Virus record (IMG/VR): IMGVR_UViG_3300025889_000132
Coordinates: 1-59,210 of that record
Length of the DNA: 59,210 bases
From: a virus
Direction: 5' to 3' (one strand)
How positions within the stretch are numbered: position 1 is the stretch's first letter; the number at the start of each line of letters is the position of its first letter. The position numbers and the translations under genes were made by a program. Under the pieces are notes generated by a model. The model saw only the letters and a program-made list of their open reading frames with translations. It searched no databases and had not been told where the DNA came from. Shown here piece after piece: positions 24,004 through 33,303 of the stretch.

Positions 24004-27000
24004 ATGTCTAACTACAGCAATTTTGTTGGTTACGTTCCCGATAAACTCCGCCTTGAGACGACTGGTGGAGCACTGGTTGAAGGTGAGCTAGGACTGCCTA
24101 ACGAATATATTGCTAGCTTGTCGATTGGTCCTGTCAGCACGGGTGCTTACGTTAGTAACCCTGGTATTGCACTTGACGCTGCTGCAACATTTACTATTGA
24201 GAGCGGTTCCAGCTACATTCAATTCAAAAACTTAACAGCAACTAAAAACGCCATTGTTGTTACAGGTGCATCAGAGGGTAGTGGCACCGATTTTGAAGCA
24301 GATTTTTCAAACCTGGAATACGTTGGTTATCAAATTACAGGTCGCAGTGATCGATTAAAAAAATTCTCCCTTGGCGCGTTAAAACGAATTGATAGTTTAG
24401 ACGGTAATTCACGAATTGCTCTTTATTATTCTGGTGGACACGATGTAACTGGTGAAGTTTATTCGCCTAATCTTGTCCAGGCTGCAGGATATTCTGGTGT
24501 TTTCTTGAACTATGGATCTGGTGGCCTTAAAGGGTTAGATAATACTTTTACCGGTTATGTTTCCGGTATGGTAATTATCAGCGGCCATGCCGATTACGGT
24601 AGTAGCAATAACGAATTGCTTCCCTATGAAGACTTCCTGCCTGTCCATCAAGTTGGTGGCGTTAAGTTTTTTGCCGGTTCTAACTGGGAAAATGTTGTTC
24701 TCGGGATGAACCACACTGGTGTTGGCCTTGGGAATGGCAATACTTCAGCAAATTCTGCAGCACAAGGAATAACATGGAATATTTACACTCACCAAAATAC
24801 AACCGGTGTTGTTATTCCTCGTCTGGCCAGTGAAGGCGTAAACGCATACGTCAGTACACCAACAACAAATACAGGTGATTTAACAATTACTTGTTCTGGA
24901 GCGCCTCTCACGAAACCGAGTGGTTTCTATAACCGCTTTGATTTTAATCAAAACACAGATGGTAAAAATTTAACGGTTATCAATAACTCTAACGAATATT
25001 TTTATATTCCATATATTGGCAACATCGGTGCAATCAATATAAAAAGCTCTGGCTCTCTAAATTTTAGTGGTCTTTGCTTGACAGGTGTTTCTCAACAATA
25101 TATAAATTCTGCTAATCGATGGAGTAAATTCCAGGCTACAGACGATATTGTTGTTAACTTAACAACAGGAACATTTTTAGCTGGTCGGAGCAATAGTGGT
25201 GCTAACGGTGGATGTGTTTTTTGGGCCATAAGTGAAAGTGGAAACGTAACATTTGAAGCACTAAATTTAGAACAAACAAACGTGGGCTGGGTGGCCCAGT
25301 TAAAAGGAAGCGGCACGACTGGTCTTATTAATTTACCGGAAGCAACTGGATTAATTCCTCCTGGTACTAACCCTAATGGTACCTCTGAAAATGGGGGTGC
25401 TCTGATGCAGCTTTATCCCGGGGGAGCCGATGCTGTAGATACAGTACAAACGATTAATATTCCTAAATTACAGCAATACAGTGGTACTCTTACTGCTTAC
25501 GGTTTATCCGGTAGCACAACTACAATTAGTGGTGCAGATTTAACCTCCTGGAGCGGTGACCATAACTTCTATACTTCTGGCGATCTGTATTACACCTTTA
25601 CCGGTGGTGGTGGCGATGGCTCTGGTGAAGTTATTGGTAACTTTAATAACTATACATATTTAAGTGGTAATACCCACAGCGGAAACCGAGGTACATTAAG
25701 GCGCTGCAATGCACTGACTTATTCGTTAAGTGGCGTTGATGGTACAGGTATTTTAGTTGCCAATGAACTGCGTGAAATTAACGGTAACATTAACCTTCGT
25801 ACACTGACTGGTTGCACACTGAATGTTACTGGTGCCGATGTTGATTACATCAGCGGTTATCTGTATACGTATACATCTGGCAACGTTAATTACTCCTTTA
25901 CAGGTGGCCCTGGTAATGGCAGTGGTTATATGACCAGCAACATTTACCAATACAGTTACGGTGATACCGCAACGATTACAGGTAATGTCGGCACCTTGGC
26001 TTCTGGTGCACAAGTTCGGCAGCATTGCTACAGCGGCTCTAATTATTTAGAAGCCACTGGAATGCATATGTGGAACGGTAGTCACCAATTCTACACAAAT
26101 GGTACAGAATCAACACTTACAGGTAAATTTGGTGATATCACGCATATTAGTGGTGGTATTAATGCTTATACAAGCGGCAAAATTGACTTAACCTTTACAG
26201 GTGGCCCTGGTACTGGTGGTGGTTACATGACCAGCCATTTGTATATCAGGAATTACACAACAGGCAATACCTTTACAGGTAACTTTGGCACCTTACGCTC
26301 TGGTGTTATTGTCTCCGGACGCATTTATTCGGGTGATTCTAATATTTCGATTTACGCCACTGGAATGAATCAGTGGGGCAATAGTCACAAGTTCTTCGCA
26401 GACGCTGCAACATCTGGCGATAGCAATACTAAATTTACTGTTGATTTTGGGGATATTGAGCATCTAAGCGGTGTTATTGACGCCTATACCTACACCACTG
26501 GCCATACCTTTAATTACAACCATGGTACAGCTAAATCTGGATACATAACTAATTACTGGAAACACGTAGATTACGCTCCAGCAGGTACTCAAATTACCTG
26601 GAATATGGGCTCCCTTAAAAATATAGGAAATAGCACATCCCGTACTGCTGGTTATATTTTCCCTTATCAAAATACTGACTTAAATGCTACTGGTAAGAGC
26701 CTTACTTTTAATGCCACAGGTCTTCAAGATGCAAATGGTATTACTGGTTATGTTAATTACGGTTCTACAGTCACACTTAACTTAAATACATTCCACGTTA
26801 GGAATCGGCTCCAAGCTCAGGCGTATGCTGGTGGCACTTATTTAGCTGATGGCAGTGGTAACCTTCCCGCAACAACTGGAGGCAGTATTGATTATATTCG
26901 GCATTACAGCTTATATACTGCTGGAAGTGGTCAACTTACAACAGTTAGCGGTACATACGGTGGGTATGTAACTGGTGTTGGCGTTTCCTGTTATGCATAC

Positions 27001-29346
27001 GATAATGCCGGCAGTGGATATACTTACATTGGTTTACCAAACCTGACCGGATATTCTCATAACGTAACTTATCTAGATGCTTATTCAAACCGTACTACTC
27101 AGCTTGGTTCAGGTCACGCTGAAGTTTATGCTCCGCAATGGACATGGAGCGGTAGTACCTATTTGCGAGCTTATGTTCAGAGTGAAAACACAAGTAAATA
27201 TGGTGGCACGGCTAAAATTACCCTTGGTGATGCTGTAAAAGTTGGCCAATACATAGCAATGTATGCCGAGGGTAATAACAGCCTTGCTCAAATTACATTA
27301 ACTGGTAATACTGCTTATGAAATAGGCACAAATAATACCACTTATTATCTCAACGTTCACACTCGTTATTGCGATGCTGCTACGCCATCAAAAGTTACGG
27401 GTTTACTTGGTAATTTACAAGTTGTTAGCGGTTATTATCAGCTTTATAATTATGTAGATGCTCCAAGTGGTCGTATTGTTGTTCAAACAACAGGGTTAAA
27501 ACGAGTTACTCACTATATTCAAGTAGCTGCAGATGCATCAGGTGCTTTTGTCTCTGGCAATTTAGGGAAACTTGAAAGCGTCGGATATGCTTCCCAAAGC
27601 TCTAACTTAGCAGTGTATGCACGAGCTACTGGTGCAACTAGTTATTTGATTGCCACTGGTGATCCCGGTTACGAAGCAACTGGTGAAATTAAACATGGAA
27701 TGATTAATGGCGCTGCAAATGGTGGCTACTGCGAAACACGCATTAATAACTTTAGAAGCTGTAATTACGTCAATAATTACGCAACAGGTACAGCTATTAT
27801 GGAGGCCACTGGTCTTCAGTCCATCACAGGTAATTCACTGTACCATATAACTCTTGGTTATTACCATGCAGATCATCCAACTTTAGTCAGTGGTAACTTC
27901 CCGAACTTACATGAAAACTCGGGTTATTTACAATTTGACCTGTTTGGTCAAGCCACTGGTTACCTTAATTACAATACTGCTCGAACCAGTGGTTTTATTG
28001 ATGATTATGTACTAATTCGAGGTAGGAACAGCGATCCAAATATCTCTGGTTATGTAAACCTTGGGGGTACAACAGATGTGCGCAATAATTACTTCCAGGT
28101 AATTACTTCAGGCGATTGGGTTATTGATGCAACTGGTATTACTAACGTAACAGGTTATACACAGCTTGCAGCTGGCGGTAAATCTGCAGGGTCTGGTATT
28201 ACTTCTGTTACTGGCAATTTCTCTAATACAAGATCTGGTTTTACTGTTGAGGCTTTTGGAACATCCGGCCACATTCAATTTACATCGAATTACACCGGAA
28301 TCTTTGAACCACAGATCTGGGCAACAGGTAGAACCAACACATCTATTGTTGAGCTAAATCTGGATAGCATGGATGCCATTGGTGCATCTGGTGTACGTCT
28401 GCGTAACTCTGGTACAACGTTCATTTCAATGACCGGAATGCGTTGCATCAGTGGTGGATACACCTTATATCAAGTTGGTGATACCTCTACCCGTGGTTAT
28501 GGTACACATGGTTTTGAAACAGTTACCGCATTAACTGGAGTTGCAACTGCAATCACTGGTTATAACAACCTTACAGGAACTGTTGTTATCTCAGGTAACA
28601 CCTTTACTGGAGAAGTGAACGCAACTGCGCTTAAGCAGATTGGTTACGAAAGTATCGCAATGAGTTACACCAGTGGTGCAATTATTGCCACTGGAATTAA
28701 GACAGCTAAATTCCCCGCATTGACTGGTTGGTACGGCCAAATCCGTATGGAGCTGCCTGCTATTACCGGTTTCGATATGAGCAGCCTGGTCTGGATGGGA
28801 GCGAGCGGTACCTCTGGAAGCACAGGTGCTGACAGTCAACGTCTGTACCGACCGTTGTACTTTGAGTTTGGTTCGAACCTTACAGGCGATCTTGATCTGG
28901 GAGCACTTCAGCACATTCACGTGTACAGCAACAACACGGACGGTGCTTCAGCAGTGACTACACCTGCCTTCCACATCATTGGCTCTGGTTTAACCAGCGT
29001 CAGCATGGCTGCAGTTATCACTGGTTCTACTCAAGGTCAATCTTCTGTTGTTCGTTCTGGTGTCATTGAGGGTTCAAACATCACAGGTTTAACCTTTGGC
29101 GCTTCGGGTACAACCAAGAAGATGGAGATGCACTTCATGGCAAGTGGTTGTGCACTTAACCAAGCAAGTGTTGACGCAACACTCCAGATGTTTGCTTCAC
29201 TCGATGGCACAAACAGCACAACCACATATAGTGGACTTACAATTACATTAAATGGATTGTGTGCTGCACCTTCTGCTGCTGGTAGTGGTTATCGAGATAC
29301 GTTAACCGGTGCCGGACGCGACTGTACCGTTCTCATCAACTCATAA
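24004..29346 (+). CDS. Giant 1780-aa repetitive adhesin / tail protein
   Basis: The longest gene in the window, 11 bases after the third fibre. It is rich in Gly, Thr, Ser, Asn and Tyr with few charged residues and almost no Cys, typical of an extended beta-solenoid. Many degenerate repeats on the theme TSGNxxYxFTGGxG ... SGNxGTLxSG are visible; three tandem units of ~99-100 residues begin near bases 25601, 25901 and 26198. The N-terminus (NFVGYVPDKLRLETTGGALV) may anchor to the tail; the final ~200 residues are less repetitive and could be the receptor-binding tip. No protease or lyase motif is seen. Confidence 0.75.
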   Translation: MSNYSNFVGYVPDKLRLETTGGALVEGELGLPNEYIASLSIGPVSTGAYVSNPGIALDAAATFTIESGSSYIQFKNLTATKNAIVVTGASEGSGTDFEADFSNLEYVGYQITGRSDRLKKFSLGALKRIDSLDGNSRIALYYSGGHDVTGEVYSPNLVQAAGYSGVFLNYGSGGLKGLDNTFTGYVSGMVIISGHADYGSSNNELLPYEDFLPVHQVGGVKFFAGSNWENVVLGMNHTGVGLGNGNTSANSAAQGITWNIYTHQNTTGVVIPRLASEGVNAYVSTPTTNTGDLTITCSGAPLTKPSGFYNRFDFNQNTDGKNLTVINNSNEYFYIPYIGNIGAINIKSSGSLNFSGLCLTGVSQQYINSANRWSKFQATDDIVVNLTTGTFLAGRSNSGANGGCVFWAISESGNVTFEALNLEQTNVGWVAQLKGSGTTGLINLPEATGLIPPGTNPNGTSENGGALMQLYPGGADAVDTVQTINIPKLQQYSGTLTAYGLSGSTTTISGADLTSWSGDHNFYTSGDLYYTFTGGGGDGSGEVIGNFNNYTYLSGNTHSGNRGTLRRCNALTYSLSGVDGTGILVANELREINGNINLRTLTGCTLNVTGADVDYISGYLYTYTSGNVNYSFTGGPGNGSGYMTSNIYQYSYGDTATITGNVGTLASGAQVRQHCYSGSNYLEATGMHMWNGSHQFYTNGTESTLTGKFGDITHISGGINAYTSGKIDLTFTGGPGTGGGYMTSHLYIRNYTTGNTFTGNFGTLRSGVIVSGRIYSGDSNISIYATGMNQWGNSHKFFADAATSGDSNTKFTVDFGDIEHLSGVIDAYTYTTGHTFNYNHGTAKSGYITNYWKHVDYAPAGTQITWNMGSLKNIGNSTSRTAGYIFPYQNTDLNATGKSLTFNATGLQDANGITGYVNYGSTVTLNLNTFHVRNRLQAQAYAGGTYLADGSGNLPATTGGSIDYIRHYSLYTAGSGQLTTVSGTYGGYVTGVGVSCYAYDNAGSGYTYIGLPNLTGYSHNVTYLDAYSNRTTQLGSGHAEVYAPQWTWSGSTYLRAYVQSENTSKYGGTAKITLGDAVKVGQYIAMYAEGNNSLAQITLTGNTAYEIGTNNTTYYLNVHTRYCDAATPSKVTGLLGNLQVVSGYYQLYNYVDAPSGRIVVQTTGLKRVTHYIQVAADASGAFVSGNLGKLESVGYASQSSNLAVYARATGATSYLIATGDPGYEATGEIKHGMINGAANGGYCETRINNFRSCNYVNNYATGTAIMEATGLQSITGNSLYHITLGYYHADHPTLVSGNFPNLHENSGYLQFDLFGQATGYLNYNTARTSGFIDDYVLIRGRNSDPNISGYVNLGGTTDVRNNYFQVITSGDWVIDATGITNVTGYTQLAAGGKSAGSGITSVTGNFSNTRSGFTVEAFGTSGHIQFTSNYTGIFEPQIWATGRTNTSIVELNLDSMDAIGASGVRLRNSGTTFISMTGMRCISGGYTLYQVGDTSTRGYGTHGFETVTALTGVATAITGYNNLTGTVVISGNTFTGEVNATALKQIGYESIAMSYTSGAIIATGIKTAKFPALTGWYGQIRMELPAITGFDMSSLVWMGASGTSGSTGADSQRLYRPLYFEFGSNLTGDLDLGALQHIHVYSNNTDGASAVTTPAFHIIGSGLTSVSMAAVITGSTQGQSSVVRSGVIEGSNITGLTFGASGTTKKMEMHFMASGCALNQASVDATLQMFASLDGTNSTTTYSGLTITLNGLCAAPSAAGSGYRDTLTGAGRDCTVLINS
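25601..26490 (+). repeat. Three tandem ~99-100-codon repeats inside the adhesin
   Basis: FTGGGGDGSGE (25597 region), FTGGPGNGSGYMTSN (25895 region) and FTGGPGTGGGYMTSH (26192 region) recur at about 300 and 297 bases. Units two and three also share GTLxSG, a YSG segment and an ATGMxxWGxSHxF segment. Confidence 0.75.
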
Positions 29347-29348
29347 TT

Positions 29349-29702
29349 ATGTCGGGAACTTTAGGACCAGCAAAATCGTGGCGGGTCGTTTATAACAACG
29401 ACCTGCTCGTTACTTTCTTTAAAGAAACAGATGGGATGCTTTATACAGGTCAATCCTGTTTTGAATATCCAACAAGACAAGAATGTGTCGATGAAGCACG
29501 TTCTTTAAATTTAAAATTTGAGTGTTGGAAGTTTTGGACTTATCCAAATAACTTCTGTAGTGCTCCAGTTAACTTTTCTTATTACGAAACCGATAGAGAA
29601 GTTCCCATTGGGCAAGCAAGTGATGAGTATGGCTACATAACTCGTCAAACATATCAAGAATGCATTGATATTATTCAAGGACGCGGTTACGTTATTCGGT
29701 AA
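29349..29702 (+). CDS. Unrecognised small cysteine-containing protein
   Basis: 117 aa, ATG two bases after the adhesin stop. It carries five Cys (CFEYPTRQECVDEARSLN, FECWKFW, NNFCSAP, YQECIDI) and many aromatics. No signal peptide or transmembrane helix is seen. The symmetric ECVDEARSL / ECIDIIQGR helices suggest an internal duplication. Position after the adhesin and before the peptidase suggests a fibre accessory protein or a lysis-related protein. Confidence 0.6.
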   Translation: MSGTLGPAKSWRVVYNNDLLVTFFKETDGMLYTGQSCFEYPTRQECVDEARSLNLKFECWKFWTYPNNFCSAPVNFSYYETDREVPIGQASDEYGYITRQTYQECIDIIQGRGYVIR

Positions 29703-29707
29703 AAACA

Positions 29708-30349
29708 ATGTCTATCAAGTTGGTTGATGCTGCTTCTTATTATGTTGAAGAACAGCATCAAACCGATGCCTGGAATTGGTTGCAAGATCAACTCTCGGAA
29801 GAGACGTTAAATACGTTTGCAGATAAGTACAGAAATAAAGCTAAAAAGAATGAAAAATTAATTACAGCAAACGATAATGTACCCGTAGATACAATTAAAA
29901 AAGAAGAAAATACAAAGAAAAATGTAATTGCATTTGACCCCTGGAGCCCCTTTGGATATAAGGTAACTCCAAACATTACGTACGGTGAATTAACATTAAA
30001 TCAAGAAGCAAGACGTTTCACAAAGCACTTCCAATGTGAAACTGCTGTAAAACTTTGTGAGTTTTTAGAGAAAGTTAGATTAACATTTAACAACAAGCCA
30101 ATCATTATTACTAGTGGCTCGAGGCCAGAGCCAATTAATCGTGAAGTTGGTGGTGCAAAAAACAGCGAACATACCTATGACGCACCGCTTAAAGGTGCAG
30201 TAGATTTTTATATTGAAGGCGCAAACATCTACGATGTTCAAGCATGGTGCGACCAGAACTGGAAGTACTCATTGGGGTACGGTGCACAAAAAGGATTTAT
30301 TCATATTGGCATGAGGGAAACACAAAACAAGATTCGCTGGAATTATTAA
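29708..30349 (+). CDS. M15 family peptidase, probable endolysin
   Basis: 213 aa. An N-terminal ~85-residue Lys/Glu-rich extension precedes the catalytic domain. ITSGSRPEPINREVGGAKNS is followed by zinc ligands His155 (SEH), Asp166 (KGAVDF) and His199 (FIHIGMR), the SxHxxGxAxD ... HxH-type layout of M15A/M15C D-Ala-D-Ala or L-Ala-D-Glu peptidases. It would cut peptidoglycan crosslinks, either for lysis or as a tail-associated lysin given its place after the fibres. This is the likeliest active wall hydrolase in the window, because the GH24 homologue lacks its Glu. Confidence 0.85.
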   Translation: MSIKLVDAASYYVEEQHQTDAWNWLQDQLSEETLNTFADKYRNKAKKNEKLITANDNVPVDTIKKEENTKKNVIAFDPWSPFGYKVTPNITYGELTLNQEARRFTKHFQCETAVKLCEFLEKVRLTFNNKPIIITSGSRPEPINREVGGAKNSEHTYDAPLKGAVDFYIEGANIYDVQAWCDQNWKYSLGYGAQKGFIHIGMRETQNKIRWNY

Positions 30350-30350
30350 A

Positions 30351-30512
30351 GTGAAAAGAAATAAAGACCCGCAGATACGGGTTAATATCTGCTGGGAAGT
30401 TGGCGACGAAAAAAAATGCGTAACCCTCAATAAACAAGAGGCTTACGCAACAAAAGATTGGGTTGAGAAAAACAACGGTGTTGTTTTCTGGTTCCAGGCT
30501 TTACCTGATTAG
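30351..30512 (+). CDS. 53-aa unrecognised protein
   Basis: GTG 30351, one base after the peptidase stop, to TAG 30512. The sequence (QIRVNICWEVGDEKKCVTLN) is beta-prone and ends WFQALPD. Coupling to the peptidase and codon pattern support a real gene. It meets the minus-strand 54-aa gene tail to tail with a 4-base overlap. Confidence 0.6.
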   Translation: MKRNKDPQIRVNICWEVGDEKKCVTLNKQEAYATKDWVEKNNGVVFWFQALPD

Positions 30513-30673
30513 CGCTGTTTTGCTTTACCAACCACAAGCGCTAAAGTCTCCAACACCTTATACAACTTTGCCACCAGGGCATCGTCTTTCGGCGTAGGAG
30601 TCAAAGCTGTAATTGCAGATGCAGCGGCATGCACTGCAAGCAACACTTCGATGTATTTAGAGATGTGTTCCAT
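30509..30673 (-). CDS. 54-aa conserved phage-type peptide
   Basis: ATG 30673 to TAA at 30509. The sequence has an Ala/Val/Leu-rich helix (YIEVLLAVHAAASAITALTP), a PTPKDD turn and a second helix ending VVGKAKQR. I recognise the TPTPKDD ... LYKVLE pattern from small phage proteins of unknown function often near lysis genes. A holin-like role is possible but the helices look amphipathic rather than fully membrane-spanning. Confidence 0.7.
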   Translation of the reverse strand: MEHISKYIEVLLAVHAAASAITALTPTPKDDALVAKLYKVLETLALVVGKAKQR

Positions 30674-30700
30674 AATCTGGAATCTTTTTCTTTATTCTAC

Positions 30701-30928
30701 TTACCTAGATTTGTAGTAGAAAAAAGATTTATCTTCTTCTATTACTTCCCAATCAGAGTCTTCATGGCGAGCAAACCATTTTTTCCAAATACGAAATTGT
30801 TTATCTGATTCGACGCATTCGCATCGAATAACAAGAGAATCACCTTTTGGAATATACTCTTGACAATCTCTTAAAAAACGAACTGCTAAAGCTTGAGAAC
30901 GATTCCCCGCTTTACCTGTCAAATTCAT
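30701..30928 (-). CDS. 75-aa unrecognised basic protein
   Basis: ATG 30928 is chosen; the frame is open to 31135 but the upstream part is the shadow of the neighbour. The protein has NRSQALAVRFLRDCQEYIPK, VIRCECVES and a C-terminus rich in Lys, Asp and aromatics. It starts inside the 3' end of the 30912-31142 gene. No family is recognised. Confidence 0.6.
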   Translation of the reverse strand: MNLTGKAGNRSQALAVRFLRDCQEYIPKGDSLVIRCECVESDKQFRIWKKWFARHEDSDWEVIEEDKSFFYYKSR

Positions 30929-31142
30929 ATCCAAGCGGCGGACACGTTTGTTCTTTCTTCTCAACAACCAGTCGTTCGCCTGCCTCGTCGAACACGATAC
31001 GGCCATGCTGACTAACCACACACAACCACTCTGGGTCCGTATCCACGGGATAAGTCGTACCTTGAGAAAGGTCCCATCCTTCAAAGAAATCTTCCCAGTC
31101 TTCTTGCGACGCCTGGTACGGAGAGACATTTTCAAACGTCAT
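30912..31142 (-). CDS. 76-aa acidic protein
   Basis: ATG 31142 (TTG 31175 would lengthen it). It is acidic and aromatic (QEDWEDFFEGWDLSQG) with a beta segment LCVVSQHGRIVFDEAGERLV. It overlaps the genes on both sides, as is usual in this block. No function can be assigned; small acidic early proteins of phages are often host inhibitors, but nothing here shows that. Confidence 0.6.
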   Translation of the reverse strand: MTFENVSPYQASQEDWEDFFEGWDLSQGTTYPVDTDPEWLCVVSQHGRIVFDEAGERLVVEKKEQTCPPLGYEFDR

Positions 31143-31275
31143 ACATTTTGCACTCAGATGCCCAGGGTGTTTCAAGACAGTAAATAAACTGTTTGTCGTA
31201 AGGTGTCATCTTAATTTCAATAACCTCAGGACGCTTGAATACCTTGCGCATAATTAAAGTATAAAGTTTTTTCAT
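31132..31275 (-). CDS. 47-aa small basic protein
   Basis: ATG 31275 to TGA at 31132. The sequence is KLYTLIMRKVFKRPEVIEIK followed by a polar stretch ending CKMYDV. Overlaps with the following ATG (31142) and with the preceding stop at 31272 support a genuine compact gene. No family is recognised. Confidence 0.55.
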   Translation of the reverse strand: MKKLYTLIMRKVFKRPEVIEIKMTPYDKQFIYCLETPWASECKMYDV

Positions 31276-31982
31276 GGTTGTGTTGCTAGAGGAACAAGAA
31301 TTGCGGGGAACGGAATTCCCTGCTGACGCTCACGTTGCCATGCTTCATCCCACTCAGACAACGAATGAGTATGTCGATCATTTTCAACATAATTCGGAGT
31401 GGTATCTGCAACAACGTAGCCTCCATCTTCATATAGCATAAGTGCATAATCTTCTAGAAGCAGATCAAATCCTGTTATTGGAAATTCAACAACAAAAGCA
31501 ACTTCATAATCAATATTTTCGTTTCGTGTAGAAGAAATGCACAGTAAGTAACTTCCTCTTTTTAAGGGGTAGTAGCGCAGATCGCCTTTATCTAGCCTGT
31601 TAGCATCAAAATTGTTGTATAAATCAGACTGTTTATTCATCACATGACCAACATACGGGTAATAAACTTCCCCGTCGATAGTCTCTGAAATGCTGTCCTT
31701 GTCAAAAGGATTACGTCCTTCGATTGGCGTAAGGTTTAGATCGTAAGCAGAAACATTGATGTAATTGGGGTTGCGACCACCCTTGGCCAAAATGATCCAG
31801 GCATCAGCAGAAATATCGATCCGGAACCAATGGTTATATGTTCCACCCCCATATCCCCCACTGACAACTTTATTTTTGGGACCCAGGGATCCGGTTAAAT
31901 TTCTAATTGATAATTGATCGAACGGTCCAAGAACCAAGGGACTTTCCTTGGTCCTCTGCCGTTGCGTTTGTGAAATACGCAT
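31272..31982 (-). CDS. Unrecognised beta-rich protein, possible virion or sugar-binding protein
   Basis: 236 aa, ATG 31982. The N-terminal 15 residues are basic; the body is beta-rich with Gly/Tyr (SGGYGGGTYNHWFRIDIS, DAWIILAKGGRNPNYINVSA) and resembles jelly-roll carbohydrate-binding or tail proteins. The C-terminus is charged. Inside codons 10-20 lies an imperfect palindrome (ACCAAGG ... CCTTGGT, 31933-31952). It is the first gene downstream of the HNH gene at 32008 in this transcription direction. Confidence 0.55.
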   Translation of the reverse strand: MRISQTQRQRTKESPLVLGPFDQLSIRNLTGSLGPKNKVVSGGYGGGTYNHWFRIDISADAWIILAKGGRNPNYINVSAYDLNLTPIEGRNPFDKDSISETIDGEVYYPYVGHVMNKQSDLYNNFDANRLDKGDLRYYPLKRGSYLLCISSTRNENIDYEVAFVVEFPITGFDLLLEDYALMLYEDGGYVVADTTPNYVENDRHTHSLSEWDEAWQRERQQGIPFPAILVPLATQP

Positions 31983-32007
31983 TATTGTGTGTAGTCTTTT
32001 TTCTATT

Positions 32008-32670
32008 TTACTCTTCGCTTTCTTTGTTTTTTAAAGGACTAGAAATTGTGCTTTTGTACAAGTCTTTTATTTTTTCAACATCATTATTGATGCTGGCAAA
32101 ATACATCAGCTTTTTGGCTTCAAACTCAGTGCAGAAGGGGTGGATTATACGTGGTGGGTACATCCGATTCCAGGAGGACACCAGGTGTAATGGGTTGCCG
32201 CACAAGGGATTTGAGCAGAGCCTGGTTACGACACCCGTTCCAATATCGCCCCAGGCGCATTGGTAAATGGCCTTATGAAAGGTGACGTTTTCAGCTTTTT
32301 GTTTGCTGTATAAGGAGCGATAGGAGGGAAAACAAAAACGTTTAGGGGTGTAAATGGAATTGTTTTGGATTTCCCAGCACTCATCTGGCTCAGCAATTTG
32401 GATGCGGTTCCAGAGGCTTTGATATTTACCTTTGTAATCCACGTGTAAGTAGTTAATATCAAATCCACAGATGTTGGAAATAATTTTTTTAACGCACAAA
32501 TAACAGTAGTGTTCTTTTGAGTGGCGAATGGTATGACCGTGCGGGCACTGGAACCCACGGTAATAACCTCCGTCTTTAAGGATTTCGTCAGACAGTTCAG
32601 TGATATTGGGTATATGTCTAAAGGAATTAGGAACGTTGGTATTCCGGAGAGAACGGTAGATGTTAGCCAA
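32008..32670 (-). CDS. HNH-type homing endonuclease (His-Me finger)
   Basis: 220 aa from TTG 32670, overlapping the upstream HNH stop; GGAGG lies just before it. Residues ~40-62 carry a zinc pair set (CPHGHTIRHSKEHYCYLC). Residues ~115-165 (FHKAIYQCAWG, VTRLCSNPLCGNPLHLVSSW) match the I-HmuI/HNH_3-like fold, in which CxNPxCxNPxHL binds the second zinc and the catalytic metal. It would nick or cut a specific DNA site. Adjacent to a second HNH-like gene, it suggests a homing hotspot. Confidence 0.8.
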   Translation of the reverse strand: MANIYRSLRNTNVPNSFRHIPNITELSDEILKDGGYYRGFQCPHGHTIRHSKEHYCYLCVKKIISNICGFDINYLHVDYKGKYQSLWNRIQIAEPDECWEIQNNSIYTPKRFCFPSYRSLYSKQKAENVTFHKAIYQCAWGDIGTGVVTRLCSNPLCGNPLHLVSSWNRMYPPRIIHPFCTEFEAKKLMYFASINNDVEKIKDLYKSTISSPLKNKESEE

Positions 32671-33001
32671 GTTCCTCCGTGCTGATTTTTTTGACGACGT
32701 TCGAGATTAGTAGTGGTTCTCGATTGTCTTTTTCAGTGTTGCTCTTGTGGTGGAGCACACGGGAATTCGTCAAGTCTCGTTCTGTTCTCATGAAACACAC
32801 AATGCGATGCGCCAGGTATCGCTTGTTGTCCACGAAAACCATGTAGTAACCAGTGCGGATATTGATACGTCCGACTTGATCTCCAGCCTTGTAGCCAGCA
32901 CGATCAATTCTCCATTCGAGACCAGAAGGATACTTGTCAGACAAATCAAACAGTTCTCGTAACCGCCAAAGGGGTGGAAGAGACATGCTTGAGGTCGCCA
33001 T
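32663..33001 (-). CDS. HNH endonuclease-like protein
   Basis: 112 aa from ATG 33001; a TTG at 33076 would extend it. SGLEWRIDRAGYKAGDQVGR followed by GYYMVFVDNKRYLAHRIV is the AP2/HNH-type phage N-terminal signature, and VLHHKSNTEKDNR supplies His-His ... Asn. In canonical members the motif is DHxNxxxxDNR; here LHHKSNTEKDNR fits with His for Asp. It lies immediately upstream of, and overlaps, the other HNH gene. Likely a mobile homing endonuclease. Confidence 0.75.
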   Translation of the reverse strand: MATSSMSLPPLWRLRELFDLSDKYPSGLEWRIDRAGYKAGDQVGRINIRTGYYMVFVDNKRYLAHRIVCFMRTERDLTNSRVLHHKSNTEKDNREPLLISNVVKKISTEELG

Positions 33002-33246
33002 TGGAAGGGGGTGCGTGAAAACAGAGAATACCCTTAATTTTTCTCTAGCTTCAGTTAAATGACACGGTTGAAACAAAGTGTACTGAGAACCGAGAACAGA
33101 TACCTGTTTTTATCTCTTTACTTTTGCCCTCAACTTTTCAACATTACACCATTTGAACAAAGTGTCATATTCCATAGGGGGGGATGAAATGACCCCCCAA
33201 TCTCTGAAAGTCTGCACAGGACTCAAAGTGAGACTAAGAAACCAAG

Positions 33247-33275
33247 AAAAAACCCCCACCAATCGGCAGGGGTTC
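33247..33275 (-). terminator. Intrinsic terminator for the GT4 gene
   Basis: Read on the minus strand, AACCCC and GGGGTT arms close with an inner CC/GG pair and are followed by TTTTTT. It lies 29 bases after the glycosyltransferase stop. The rest of 33002-33303 shows no gene. Confidence 0.8.
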
Positions 33276-33303
33276 TCAACCCAACGGTCTCACCGCATCC
33301 AAA

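Noticed and set aside
31935-31956. Possible terminator ACCAAGG...CCTTGGT
   Set aside because: It lies within the 5' coding part of the 31272-31982 gene and has no T-run; noted as an imperfect palindrome only.
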